This document shows, one piece after another, positions 1-5,341 of a stretch of 5,341 nt of DNA (its first letter is position 1; every line of letters begins with the position of its first letter). The stretch is from NCBI GenBank assembly GCA_946886245.1, contig CAMPIF010000337.1, positions 1 through 5,341 of the forward strand, written 5' to 3'. The stretch is from Ectopseudomonas composti. Lineage in GTDB: Bacteria; Pseudomonadota; Gammaproteobacteria; Pseudomonadales; Pseudomonadaceae. Under the pieces are notes generated by a model that was not told where the DNA came from, searched no databases, and saw only the letters and a list, made by a program, of their open reading frames with translations. The translations under genes and the position numbers were made by a program.

Positions 1-3
1 CGA

Positions 4-282
4 TTAAGCGGCAGCAGCTTCGCCCAGCGCCTTGATGTGCGCGTTCAGGCGGCTCTTGTGACGAGCGGCTTTGTTCTTGTGGATGATGCCTTTGTCAGCC
101 ATGCGGTCGATGACCGGAACAGCTGCAGTGTAAGCGGTTTTGGCAAGCTCGAGATCTTTGGCAGCAATAGCCTTGACCACGTTCTTGATGTAGGTACGAA
201 CCATCGAGCGCAGGCTGGCGTTATGGCTACGGCGCTTCTCAGCCTGTTTGGCGCGTTTTTTGGCAGAAGGTGAGTTGGCCAC
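4..282 (-). CDS. rpsT: 30S ribosomal protein S20
   Basis: S20 is a primary 16S rRNA-binding protein of the small subunit, made of a three-helix bundle and needed for 30S assembly. The 92-residue product begins [18 protein letters not shown], the basic N-terminal helix typical of bacterial S20. It also has the conserved basic stretch at about residues 64-78 ([15 protein letters not shown]) and an Ala-rich C-terminus ending EAAAA. Length matches the family. I chose the GTG at 282-280 as start because a GAGGAG Shine-Dalgarno at 295-290 sits 7 nt upstream and the protein then begins MAN, as in homologues. An in-frame TTG at 288 would add two residues but lies only 1 nt from that Shine-Dalgarno. 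The stop is TAA at 6-4. Its terminator would lie beyond the left edge. It is divergent from murJ. In E. coli, S20 represses translation of its own mRNA, which starts at a rare UUG; similar control is possible here but not shown. Confidence 0.97.
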   Translation of the reverse strand: MANSPSAKKRAKQAEKRRSHNASLRSMVRTYIKNVVKAIAAKDLELAKTAYTAAVPVIDRMADKGIIHKNKAARHKSRLNAHIKALGEAAAA

Positions 283-289
283 CGTCAAG

Positions 290-295
290 CTCCTC
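290..295 (-). promoter_or_regulatory. Shine-Dalgarno of rpsT (decides the GTG start)
   Basis: Read on the minus strand this is GAGGAG, with 7 nt (CTTGACG) between it and the GTG at 282-280. That is near-optimal spacing for GTG, whereas the in-frame TTG at 288-286 is only 1 nt away. This supports GTG as the translation start. Confidence 0.8.
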
Positions 296-329
296 GAAAA
301 CTGGGGGGTTACGACAAATAAGGCCGCGA

Positions 330-358
330 ATCATGCCGATCCATCTGCCTGCTGTCAA
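330..358 (-). promoter_or_regulatory. Predicted sigma70 promoter of rpsT
   Basis: On the minus strand an exact TTGACA -35 (358-353) is followed after 17 nt by CATGAT (335-330), which matches 4 of 6 positions of the -10 consensus. Transcription would start near 323, giving a leader of about 40 nt. The sequence just after the -10 is TCGCGGCC. A GC-rich discriminator like this is typical of ribosomal promoters repressed by ppGpp and DksA, so stringent control is a reasonable inference. No start site has been mapped. Confidence 0.65.
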
Positions 359-380
359 GTCTGATGACGCTTTCCTGTGC

Positions 381-409
381 TGGCCTGACCAGTGGTGGCT
401 CGCTACACT
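381..409 (+). promoter_or_regulatory. Candidate sigma70 promoter of murJ
   Basis: TACACT (404-409, 4 of 6 matches to TATAAT) lies 17 nt after TGGCCT (381-386, only 3 of 6 matches to TTGACA). It is the best plus-strand candidate I found in the 191-bp spacer between rpsT and murJ. It would start transcription near 416 and leave a leader of about 58 nt. The -35 is poor, so this is either a weak promoter, consistent with a low-abundance membrane protein, or a wrong call. Confidence 0.35.
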
Positions 410-426
410 CGACGCCTTCGTTGAGC

Positions 427-441
427 GGCGGATTGTCCGCT
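427..441 (+). other. Small inverted repeat in the murJ leader
   Basis: GCGGA (428-432) and TCCGC (436-440) form a perfect 5-bp stem with a TTG loop, which a G-U pair (427 with 441) can extend. It lies between the candidate murJ promoter and the start codon, about 33 nt upstream of the ATG. It is short and has no following T-run, so it is not a terminator. It may be chance in GC-rich DNA. Confidence 0.3.
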
Positions 442-473
442 ACTGCACCTCTTTATGGAAGCCGAAACACCCC

Positions 474-2015
474 ATGAATCTGCTCAAGTCCCTGGCTGCC
501 GTCAGTTCACTGACCATGGTTTCGCGTGTGCTGGGGTTCGTTCGCGACACCATCATCGCCCGTACCTTCGGTGCCGGGGTGGCGTCGGATGCCTTCGTGG
601 TGGCCTTCAAGCTGCCCAACCTGCTGCGCCGTATTTTTGCCGAAGGGGCGTTCTCGCAGGCCTTCGTGCCGATTCTGGCGGAGTACAAGATGCAGCAGGG
701 CGAGGAGGCCGCGCGCACCTTCGTGGCCTACGTCTCTGGTTTGCTGACCCTGGTGCTGGCGCTGGTCACGGCCATCGGCGTGCTCGCTGCACCCTGGATC
801 GTCTGGGCCACGGCGCCGGGTTTTGCCGATGAGGCCGAGCGTTTCGAGCTGACCGTCGATCTGCTGCGGGTGACCTTTCCTTATATATTGCTGATCTCCC
901 TGTCATCGCTGGCCGGGGCCGTGCTCAATACCTGGAACCGTTTTTCGGTACCGGCGTTCGTGCCAACCCTGCTCAACGTCAGCATGATCGTCTTCTCGCT
1001 GTTTCTGACGCCCTATTTCGACCCACCGATCATGGCGCTGGGCTGGGCGGTACTGGTTGGGGGGCTGGCGCAACTGCTCTGGCAACTGCCGCATCTGAAG
1101 AAGATCGGCATGCTGGTGCTACCGCGCCTGAGTGTCGGTGATCTCGGTGTCTGGCGCGTGCTCAAGCAGATGGGGCCGGCGATCTTCGGCGTCTCGGTGA
1201 GCCAGATTTCGCTGATCATCAACACCATTTTCGCTTCCTTCCTGGTGGCTGGCTCGGTGTCCTGGATGTACTACGCCGACCGCCTGATGGAGCTGCCCTC
1301 GGGTGTGCTGGGTGTGGCGCTGGGGACCATCCTGCTACCTGCGCTCTCCAAGACCTATGCGAGCAAGAATCGCGACGAGTACCGCCGTCTGCTCGACTGG
1401 GGGCTGCGTCTGTGTTTTCTGCTGGTGCTGCCCTGCACCCTGGCGCTGGCGATTCTCGCCGAGCCGCTGGTGGTCTCGCTGTTCCAGTACGGCAAGTTCG
1501 GCGCAGAGGACGCGCTGATGACCCAGCGGGCGCTGGTGGCTTATTCGGTCGGCCTGCTTGCGCTGATTCTGATCAAGATCCTCGCGCCTGGCTTCTACGC
1601 CCAGCAGAACATCAAGACGCCGGTGCGCATTGCCATCGTCAGCCTGCTGGCGACTCAGGCGATGAACGCGCTGTTCGTGTTCGGCCTGGAGATGGCGCAT
1701 GTCGGCCTGGCGCTGGCGATCAGCCTGGCGGCCTGCCTGAACGCAGGCCTGCTGTACTGGCAGTTGCGCCGCGCCGATATCTTCCAGCCGCTGCCGGGCT
1801 GGGGCCTGTTCCTGCTCAAGCTGGTGGTCGCGGTGGCGGTGATGGTCGCGGTGTTACTGGGGCTGCTGCAGGTCATGCCTGCCTGGGCAGAAGGGGAGAT
1901 GCTGGTGCGCCTGTTGCGGTTAGGCGCGCTGGTGTGTGCCGGTCTGATCGCCTACTTCGGCATGTTGCTGGTCCTGGGTTTTCGCCTGCGCGATTTCGCC
2001 CGGCGGTCGCTGTAG
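474..2015 (+). CDS. murJ: Lipid II flippase MurJ (MviN)
   Basis: MurJ moves the undecaprenyl-linked peptidoglycan precursor lipid II across the inner membrane. It is a 14-helix member of the MOP exporter superfamily. The 513-residue product matches the family's usual length of about 510 and begins [12 protein letters not shown]. Residues shown to matter in E. coli MurJ sit at the same numbers here: R18, R24, D39, R52, E57, R270 and E273 (in [12 protein letters not shown]). Many hydrophobic helices are visible, for example about residues 85-111 and 135-157. The ATG at 474 was chosen because homologues start here; the frame stays open back to 270, but that would add 68 non-membrane residues and overlap rpsT. 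The Shine-Dalgarno is weak (GGAAG at 457-461, 12 nt away). It is divergent from rpsT and followed by ribF after 144 bp. The stop is TAG at 2013-2015. No frameshift or lost key residue is seen. Confidence 0.97.
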   Translation: MNLLKSLAAVSSLTMVSRVLGFVRDTIIARTFGAGVASDAFVVAFKLPNLLRRIFAEGAFSQAFVPILAEYKMQQGEEAARTFVAYVSGLLTLVLALVTAIGVLAAPWIVWATAPGFADEAERFELTVDLLRVTFPYILLISLSSLAGAVLNTWNRFSVPAFVPTLLNVSMIVFSLFLTPYFDPPIMALGWAVLVGGLAQLLWQLPHLKKIGMLVLPRLSVGDLGVWRVLKQMGPAIFGVSVSQISLIINTIFASFLVAGSVSWMYYADRLMELPSGVLGVALGTILLPALSKTYASKNRDEYRRLLDWGLRLCFLLVLPCTLALAILAEPLVVSLFQYGKFGAEDALMTQRALVAYSVGLLALILIKILAPGFYAQQNIKTPVRIAIVSLLATQAMNALFVFGLEMAHVGLALAISLAACLNAGLLYWQLRRADIFQPLPGWGLFLLKLVVAVAVMVAVLLGLLQVMPAWAEGEMLVRLLRLGALVCAGLIAYFGMLLVLGFRLRDFARRSL

Positions 2016-2017
2016 CC

Positions 2018-2084
2018 ATTGCAGGGGGCGCCGTGCGCGCCGTCGGGTCGACGCAGGAGTGGTGCGCATGGCGCACCCTGCGAT
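2018..2084. repeat. REPIN-like element: two REP-type palindromes in inverted orientation
   Basis: Two 22-nt REP-like units face each other, at 2020-2041 and 2061-2082. Unit 2, reverse-complemented, matches unit 1 at 18 of 22 positions. Each unit has an outer tetranucleotide GCAG (2021-2024; CTGC at 2078-2081) next to its own small hairpin. The hairpins are GGGGCGC-CGT-GCGCGCC with one mismatch (2025-2041) and GGTGCGC-ATG-GCGCACC, perfect (2061-2077). The two units can also pair with each other along 2018-2041 and 2061-2084: of 24 positions, 20 are Watson-Crick pairs, 3 are G-U in the plus-strand RNA and 1 is a mismatch. The loop is 19 nt. This is the architecture of Pseudomonas REPINs, which are thought to be mobilised by RAYT transposases encoded elsewhere. 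It lies 3 nt after the murJ stop and has no T-run, so it more likely protects the mRNA 3' end or is simply a resident repeat than acts as an intrinsic terminator. Confidence 0.7.
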
Positions 2085-2088
2085 TCAA

Positions 2089-2102
2089 GGCGTCGCGATG
2101 CC
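2089..2102. promoter_or_regulatory. 14-nt near-palindrome upstream of the ribF promoter
   Basis: GGCGTCGCGATGCC is symmetric around TCGCGA (2093-2098), with one non-matching base pair. It ends at or beside the predicted -35 region of ribF, a place where a repressor or activator could bind. No known operator is recognised, and short palindromes are common in GC-rich spacers. Confidence 0.25.
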
Positions 2103-2104
2103 TG

Positions 2105-2131
2105 TTGTGCATGGCCTGCTGTGCGTATAAT
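2105..2131 (+). promoter_or_regulatory. Predicted sigma70 promoter of ribF-ileS
   Basis: An exact TATAAT -10 box lies at 2126-2131, in a spacer that is otherwise GC-rich. The -35 is unclear: TTGTGC (2105-2110) matches 3 of 6 positions at a short 15-nt spacing, and TGTTGT (2103-2108) gives 17 nt but a poorer match. A TG pair at 2122-2123 is one base too far upstream for a true extended -10. Transcription would start near 2138, leaving a leader of about 22 nt, too short for an FMN riboswitch. This would let ribF and ileS be expressed independently of murJ. Confidence 0.6.
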
Positions 2132-2159
2132 CGGCCACTTTGTGAACAAGAAGCGTGCT

Positions 2160-3110
2160 ATGCAGCTGGTTCGAGGTCTTCATAACCTGCAGCCCCAGGC
2201 GCGGGGCTGTGTGGTCACCATCGGTAATTTCGACGGCGTTCATCGTGGGCACCAGGCCATCCTGGCGCGCCTGCGCGAGCGTGCCGCAGAATTGGCCGTG
2301 CCCAGTTGCGTGGTGATCTTCGAGCCGCAGCCGCGTGAATTCTTCGGCCCGGACACCGCGCCGGCACGCCTGACCCGCCTGCGTGACAAGCTCGCGTTGC
2401 TGGCTGCCGAAGGCGTCGACATGGTGCTGTGCCTGGCCTTCAATCGCCGCCTGCGCGAACTGTCGGCAGCCGAGTTCGTCCAGCGCGTGCTGGTCGATGG
2501 GCTCAAGGTGAAGGATCTGGAGATCGGTGACGATTTCCGCTTCGGTTGCGACCGCGCCGGGGATTTCGAATTTCTCAAGGCCGCTGGTCTGCGCCACGGC
2601 TTCAGCGTCGATGCCTCGACCACTGTCGAAGTGCTGGGTGGCCGGGTCAGCAGTACGCGTGTGCGCCAGGCACTGGCGGATGGCGATTTCGAACTGGCCG
2701 AAGCCTTGCTCGGTCGACCGTTCCGTATCGCCGGGCGCGTCTTGCACGGACAGAAGCTCGGCCGCCAGCTCGATGCGCCCACCGCCAACGTCCAGCTCAA
2801 GCGGCGCAAGGTGCCGCTGACCGGCGTCTATCTGGTGAGCTGCGAAGTCGATGGCGTGATTCAACCGGGCGTCGCCAATATTGGCGTGCGACCCAGCGTT
2901 GCCGGTGACGGCAGCGCCCATCTGGAAGTTCACCTTCTGGATTTTGCCGGCGATCTGTATGGCCGGCGTCTCTCGGTGGCTTTCCACCACAAGCTGCGTG
3001 ATGAGCAGCGTTTCGCCTCGCTGGAGGCCTTGAAGGCGGCGATTGCCGCCGATATCGCCGCTGCCCGTGATTATTGGCAGAGCCACCCGCTGATGAAGAG
3101 CCCGAAATGA
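2160..3110 (+). CDS. ribF: Bifunctional riboflavin kinase / FAD synthetase RibF
   Basis: RibF phosphorylates riboflavin to FMN and then adenylylates FMN to FAD, in the cytoplasm. The 316-residue length is normal. The N-terminal FAD synthetase half is a nucleotidyltransferase fold with the HxGH-type motif [10 protein letters not shown] (22-31), EIGDDFRFG (121-129) and STRVR (165-169). The C-terminal riboflavin kinase half has [14 protein letters not shown] (197-210), which contains the PTAN motif, then GVYLV (222-226), ANIGVRPS (239-246) and LEVHLLDF (255-262) with the conserved Glu 256. The ATG at 2160 is used because homologues start with a short [12 protein letters not shown] segment. The frame stays open back to a TTG at 2019, but that would translate the REPIN. 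The Shine-Dalgarno is weak (AGAAG, 2149-2153, 6 nt away). The TGA stop (3108-3110) overlaps the ileS ATG, which suggests translational coupling. Both active-site motif sets look intact. Confidence 0.97.
   Translation: MQLVRGLHNLQPQARGCVVTIGNFDGVHRGHQAILARLRERAAELAVPSCVVIFEPQPREFFGPDTAPARLTRLRDKLALLAAEGVDMVLCLAFNRRLRELSAAEFVQRVLVDGLKVKDLEIGDDFRFGCDRAGDFEFLKAAGLRHGFSVDASTTVEVLGGRVSSTRVRQALADGDFELAEALLGRPFRIAGRVLHGQKLGRQLDAPTANVQLKRRKVPLTGVYLVSCEVDGVIQPGVANIGVRPSVAGDGSAHLEVHLLDFAGDLYGRRLSVAFHHKLRDEQRFASLEALKAAIAADIAAARDYWQSHPLMKSPK
3095..3100 (+). promoter_or_regulatory. Shine-Dalgarno-like site of ileS inside the ribF 3' end
   Basis: GAAGAG lies 6 nt before the ileS ATG (3107), within the last codons of ribF. 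It is a modest match to the anti-Shine-Dalgarno sequence. Together with the ATGA overlap it fits reinitiation by ribosomes finishing ribF. Confidence 0.5.
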
Positions 3111-5341
3111 CCGACTACAAAGCTACGCTGAACCTGCCCGATACCCAGTTCCCGATGAAGGCCGGCCTGCCGCAACGCGAGCCGCAGACCCTGCAGCGCT
3201 GGAACGAGATTGGTCTGTATAGCAAGCTGCGCAAGATTGGCGAAGATCGGCCGAAGTTCGTCCTGCACGACGGCCCGCCCTATGCCAACGGCAGCATCCA
3301 CATCGGTCATGCGCTGAACAAGATCCTCAAGGACATCATCACCCGTTCCAAGACCATGGCCGGCTTCGATGCGCCCTATGTGCCGGGCTGGGACTGCCAT
3401 GGCCTGCCGATCGAGCACAAGGTCGAGACCACCTTCGGCAAGAACCAGCCGGCGGACCTGACCCGCGAGCGCTGCCGTACCTATGCCGCCGAACAGGTCG
3501 CCGAGCAGAAGGAGGGCTTTATCCGCCTGGGCGTGCTCGGTGAGTGGGACAACCCCTATCTGACCATGAGTTTCGCCAACGAGGCCGGCGAAATCCGCGC
3601 CCTGGCGCAGATGGTCGAGAAAGGCTTCGTGTTCAAGGGCCTGAAGCCGGTCAACTTCTGTTTCGATTGCGGTTCGGCACTGGCCGAAGCCGAAGTGGAG
3701 TACCAGGACAAGAAGTCGGATGCCATCGACGTGGCCTTTGTCGTCGAGGATGCCGACAAGCTGGCTGCTGCTTTCGGTCTTGCGGCTCTGGCCAAACCGG
3801 CCAGCATCGTGATCTGGACTACCACGCCCTGGACCATTCCGGCCAACCAGGCGCTGAATGTGCATCCGGAATTCACCTACGCCCTGGTCGATGTTGGCGA
3901 CCGTCTGCTGTTGCTGGCCGAGGAGCTGGTCGAGTCCTGCCTGCAGCGCTACGGCTTGCAGGGTGAGGTCGTGGCCACCGCGCCGGGCGCGGCGCTCGAG
4001 CTGATCCGCTTCCGCCACCCGTTCTATGAGCGCCTCTCGCCGGTTTACCTGGCCGAGTACGTGGAAACCGGTGCGGGTACCGGCATCGTGCATTCCGCGC
4101 CGGCCTATGGCGAGGACGACTTCCGTAGCTGCAAGCAGTACGGCATGAGCAACGACGACATTCTCAACCCGGTGCAGAGCAACGGCGTTTACGTCGAGTC
4201 GCTGCCGTTCTTCGGCGGACAGTTCATCTGGAAGGCCAACCCGAACATCGTCGCCAAGCTCGACGAGGTTGGTGCGTTGCTCAAGCATGAGCCGATCCAG
4301 CACAGCTATATGCACTGCTGGCGCCACAAGACCCCACTGATCTACCGCGCCACCGCGCAGTGGTTCGTTGGCATGGACAAACAGCCGAACGAAGGCGCCA
4401 CCCTGCGCGAGCGCGCCCTGGCGGGTATCGAACAAACCAAGTTCGTCCCGGCCTGGGGGCAGGCGCGTCTGCACAGCATGATCGCCGGTCGCCCGGACTG
4501 GTGCATCTCGCGTCAGCGCAACTGGGGCGTGCCGATCCCGTTCTTCACCCATAAGGAAAGCGGCGAGCTGCATCCGCGCACCGTCGAGCTGATGGAAGAG
4601 GTCGCCAAGCGTGTCGAGCAGGAAGGCATCGAGGCCTGGTTCAAACTGGACGCCACCGAGCTGCTGGGCGCCGAGGCCGACCAGTACGACAAGAGCCGCG
4701 ACACCCTGGACGTGTGGTTCGACTCCGGCACCACCCACTGGCACGTACTGCGCGGCTCCCACGCCGAGCTGGCGCATGCCGATGGTCCGGCTGCCGACCT
4801 CTATCTGGAGGGCTCCGACCAGCACCGTGGCTGGTTCCATTCATCCTTGCTGACCGGTTGCGCCATCGATGGCCATGCCCCCTACAAGGAGCTGCTGACA
4901 CACGGTTTCACCGTCGACGAGCAGGGCCGCAAGCAGTCCAAGTCGCTCGGCAATGTGGTCGCACCGCAGAAGGTGATCGACAGCATGGGTGCCGACATCC
5001 TGCGCCTGTGGGTCGCCTCCACCGACTACTCCGGTGAAATGGCCGTCTCCGACCAGATCCTGCAGCGCAGCGCCGATGCCTACCGGCGTATCCGTAACAC
5101 CGCGCGCTTCATGCTGGCCAACCTCAACGGCTTCGACCCGGCCAGGGATCTGCTGCAACCCGAGCAGATGCTCGACCTCGACCGCTGGGCCGTGGACGCC
5201 GCCCTGCGCCTGCAGGAAGAGATCATCGAGGCCTACGCCGACTACCGTTTCTGGAACGTCTACTCCAAGGTGCACAACTTCTGCGTGCAGGAGCTGGGCG
5301 GTTTCTACCTGGACATCATCAAGGATCGCCAGTACACCACG
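3107..5341 (+). CDS. ileS: Isoleucyl-tRNA synthetase, 3' end cut off by window
   Basis: This class Ia synthetase attaches isoleucine to tRNA-Ile and hydrolyses mischarged Val-tRNA-Ile. The frame is open for 745 codons to the right edge, about 80% of the roughly 940 residues usual for the family. Visible parts, in order, are: [18 protein letters not shown] with HIGH at 65-68; [10 protein letters not shown] (94-103); and the CP1 editing domain. CP1 has the Thr-rich TTTPWT (238-243) and [16 protein letters not shown] (324-339), including H329 and D338, which match E. coli H333 and D342. Then come WFDSG (537-541), [13 protein letters not shown] with E568 (E. coli E561), a KMSKS-type loop reading KQSKS (609-613), and the start of the anticodon-binding helices (from about 648). 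The C-terminal zinc-binding cysteines lie outside the window. Met is replaced by Gln in the KMSKS loop, but both lysines are kept. The start overlaps the ribF stop (ATGA). lspA is the expected next gene. Confidence 0.97.
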   Translation, partial: MTDYKATLNLPDTQFPMKAGLPQREPQTLQRWNEIGLYSKLRKIGEDRPKFVLHDGPPYANGSIHIGHALNKILKDIITRSKTMAGFDAPYVPGWDCHGLPIEHKVETTFGKNQPADLTRERCRTYAAEQVAEQKEGFIRLGVLGEWDNPYLTMSFANEAGEIRALAQMVEKGFVFKGLKPVNFCFDCGSALAEAEVEYQDKKSDAIDVAFVVEDADKLAAAFGLAALAKPASIVIWTTTPWTIPANQALNVHPEFTYALVDVGDRLLLLAEELVESCLQRYGLQGEVVATAPGAALELIRFRHPFYERLSPVYLAEYVETGAGTGIVHSAPAYGEDDFRSCKQYGMSNDDILNPVQSNGVYVESLPFFGGQFIWKANPNIVAKLDEVGALLKHEPIQHSYMHCWRHKTPLIYRATAQWFVGMDKQPNEGATLRERALAGIEQTKFVPAWGQARLHSMIAGRPDWCISRQRNWGVPIPFFTHKESGELHPRTVELMEEVAKRVEQEGIEAWFKLDATELLGAEADQYDKSRDTLDVWFDSGTTHWHVLRGSHAELAHADGPAADLYLEGSDQHRGWFHSSLLTGCAIDGHAPYKELLTHGFTVDEQGRKQSKSLGNVVAPQKVIDSMGADILRLWVASTDYSGEMAVSDQILQRSADAYRRIRNTARFMLANLNGFDPARDLLQPEQMLDLDRWAVDAALRLQEEIIEAYADYRFWNVYSKVHNFCVQELGGFYLDIIKDRQYTT

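Noticed and set aside
270..473. N-terminal extension of MurJ by 68 residues
   Set aside because: The frame is open, but the extension would begin inside rpsT, run over both promoters, and add residues with no match to MurJ. The family starts MNLLKSLA at 474.
455..832. A 125-codon plus-strand frame starting at ATG 455, overlapping the murJ start
   Set aside because: The ATG has no better ribosome-binding site than murJ. The product is an Arg/Gly/Cys-rich out-of-frame reading of murJ with no domain.
2018..2084. The long hairpin read as an intrinsic terminator for murJ
   Set aside because: The stem is strong but is followed by TCAAGGCG with no T-run. The two-unit inverted layout with matching outer tetranucleotides fits a REP doublet better. 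A role in RNA stability or partial termination is still possible.
2019..2159. N-terminal extension of RibF from a TTG at 2019
   Set aside because: It would translate the REPIN-like repeat and the predicted ribF promoter, giving a repetitive Gly-Ala-Pro-Cys-rich segment absent from RibF proteins.
2132..2159. An FMN riboswitch in front of ribF
   Set aside because: The predicted leader is only about 22 nt and shows none of the conserved RFN element, which needs more than 100 nt.
2085..3086. A 333-codon open frame on the minus strand opposite ribF
   Set aside because: It is the same kind of antisense shadow. ribF on the other strand has complete FAD synthetase and riboflavin kinase motifs, while this frame shows no domain.
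3071..4840. A 589-codon open frame on the minus strand opposite ileS
   Set aside because: It is antisense to a clear isoleucyl-tRNA synthetase. Long antisense frames are expected where third positions are mostly G or C. Its translation has no recognisable motif and an odd mix of Gln, Gly and Val.

Overview
The window is a stretch of core bacterial chromosome with high GC content and strong G/C preference at third codon positions. It carries rpsT (minus strand), then murJ, ribF and the start of ileS (all plus strand). This order, together with the protein sequences, points to Pseudomonas in the broad sense. The REP-like repeat after murJ resembles repeats I associate with the P. mendocina/P. 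stutzeri side of the group, but that species-level guess is weak. I see no phage, CRISPR, toxin-antitoxin or transposase gene. Nothing here amounts to a new multi-gene system.

Layout. Positions 4-282 (minus) encode ribosomal protein S20, starting at GTG. The 191-bp divergent spacer at 283-473 holds a good sigma70-type promoter for rpsT, with an exact TTGACA -35 and a GC-rich discriminator. It also holds a weaker candidate promoter for murJ. Positions 474-2015 encode MurJ, the lipid II flippase, with every functionally important charged residue that I checked intact. The 144-bp gap at 2016-2159 is the most structured non-coding DNA in the window. A pair of inverted REP-like palindromes (a REPIN-like element, 2018-2084) starts three bases after the murJ stop codon. 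It is followed by a short near-palindrome and then an exact TATAAT -10 box for ribF. Positions 2160-3110 encode bifunctional RibF. Its stop codon overlaps the ileS start in an ATGA arrangement. IleS runs from 3107 off the right edge, with 745 residues (about 80% of the protein) visible.

How the genes relate. They are housekeeping genes: S20 helps assemble the 30S subunit, MurJ flips the peptidoglycan precursor, RibF makes FMN and FAD, and IleRS charges tRNA-Ile. ribF-ileS looks like the head of the conserved ribF-ileS-lspA-fkpB-ispH transcription unit of gammaproteobacteria; the later genes lie outside the window. murJ could read through into ribF, but ribF appears to have its own promoter downstream of the REPIN.

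The points most worth a second look are the REPIN-like element, a KQSKS variant of the KMSKS motif in IleRS, and the two stacked in-frame start codons of rpsT.
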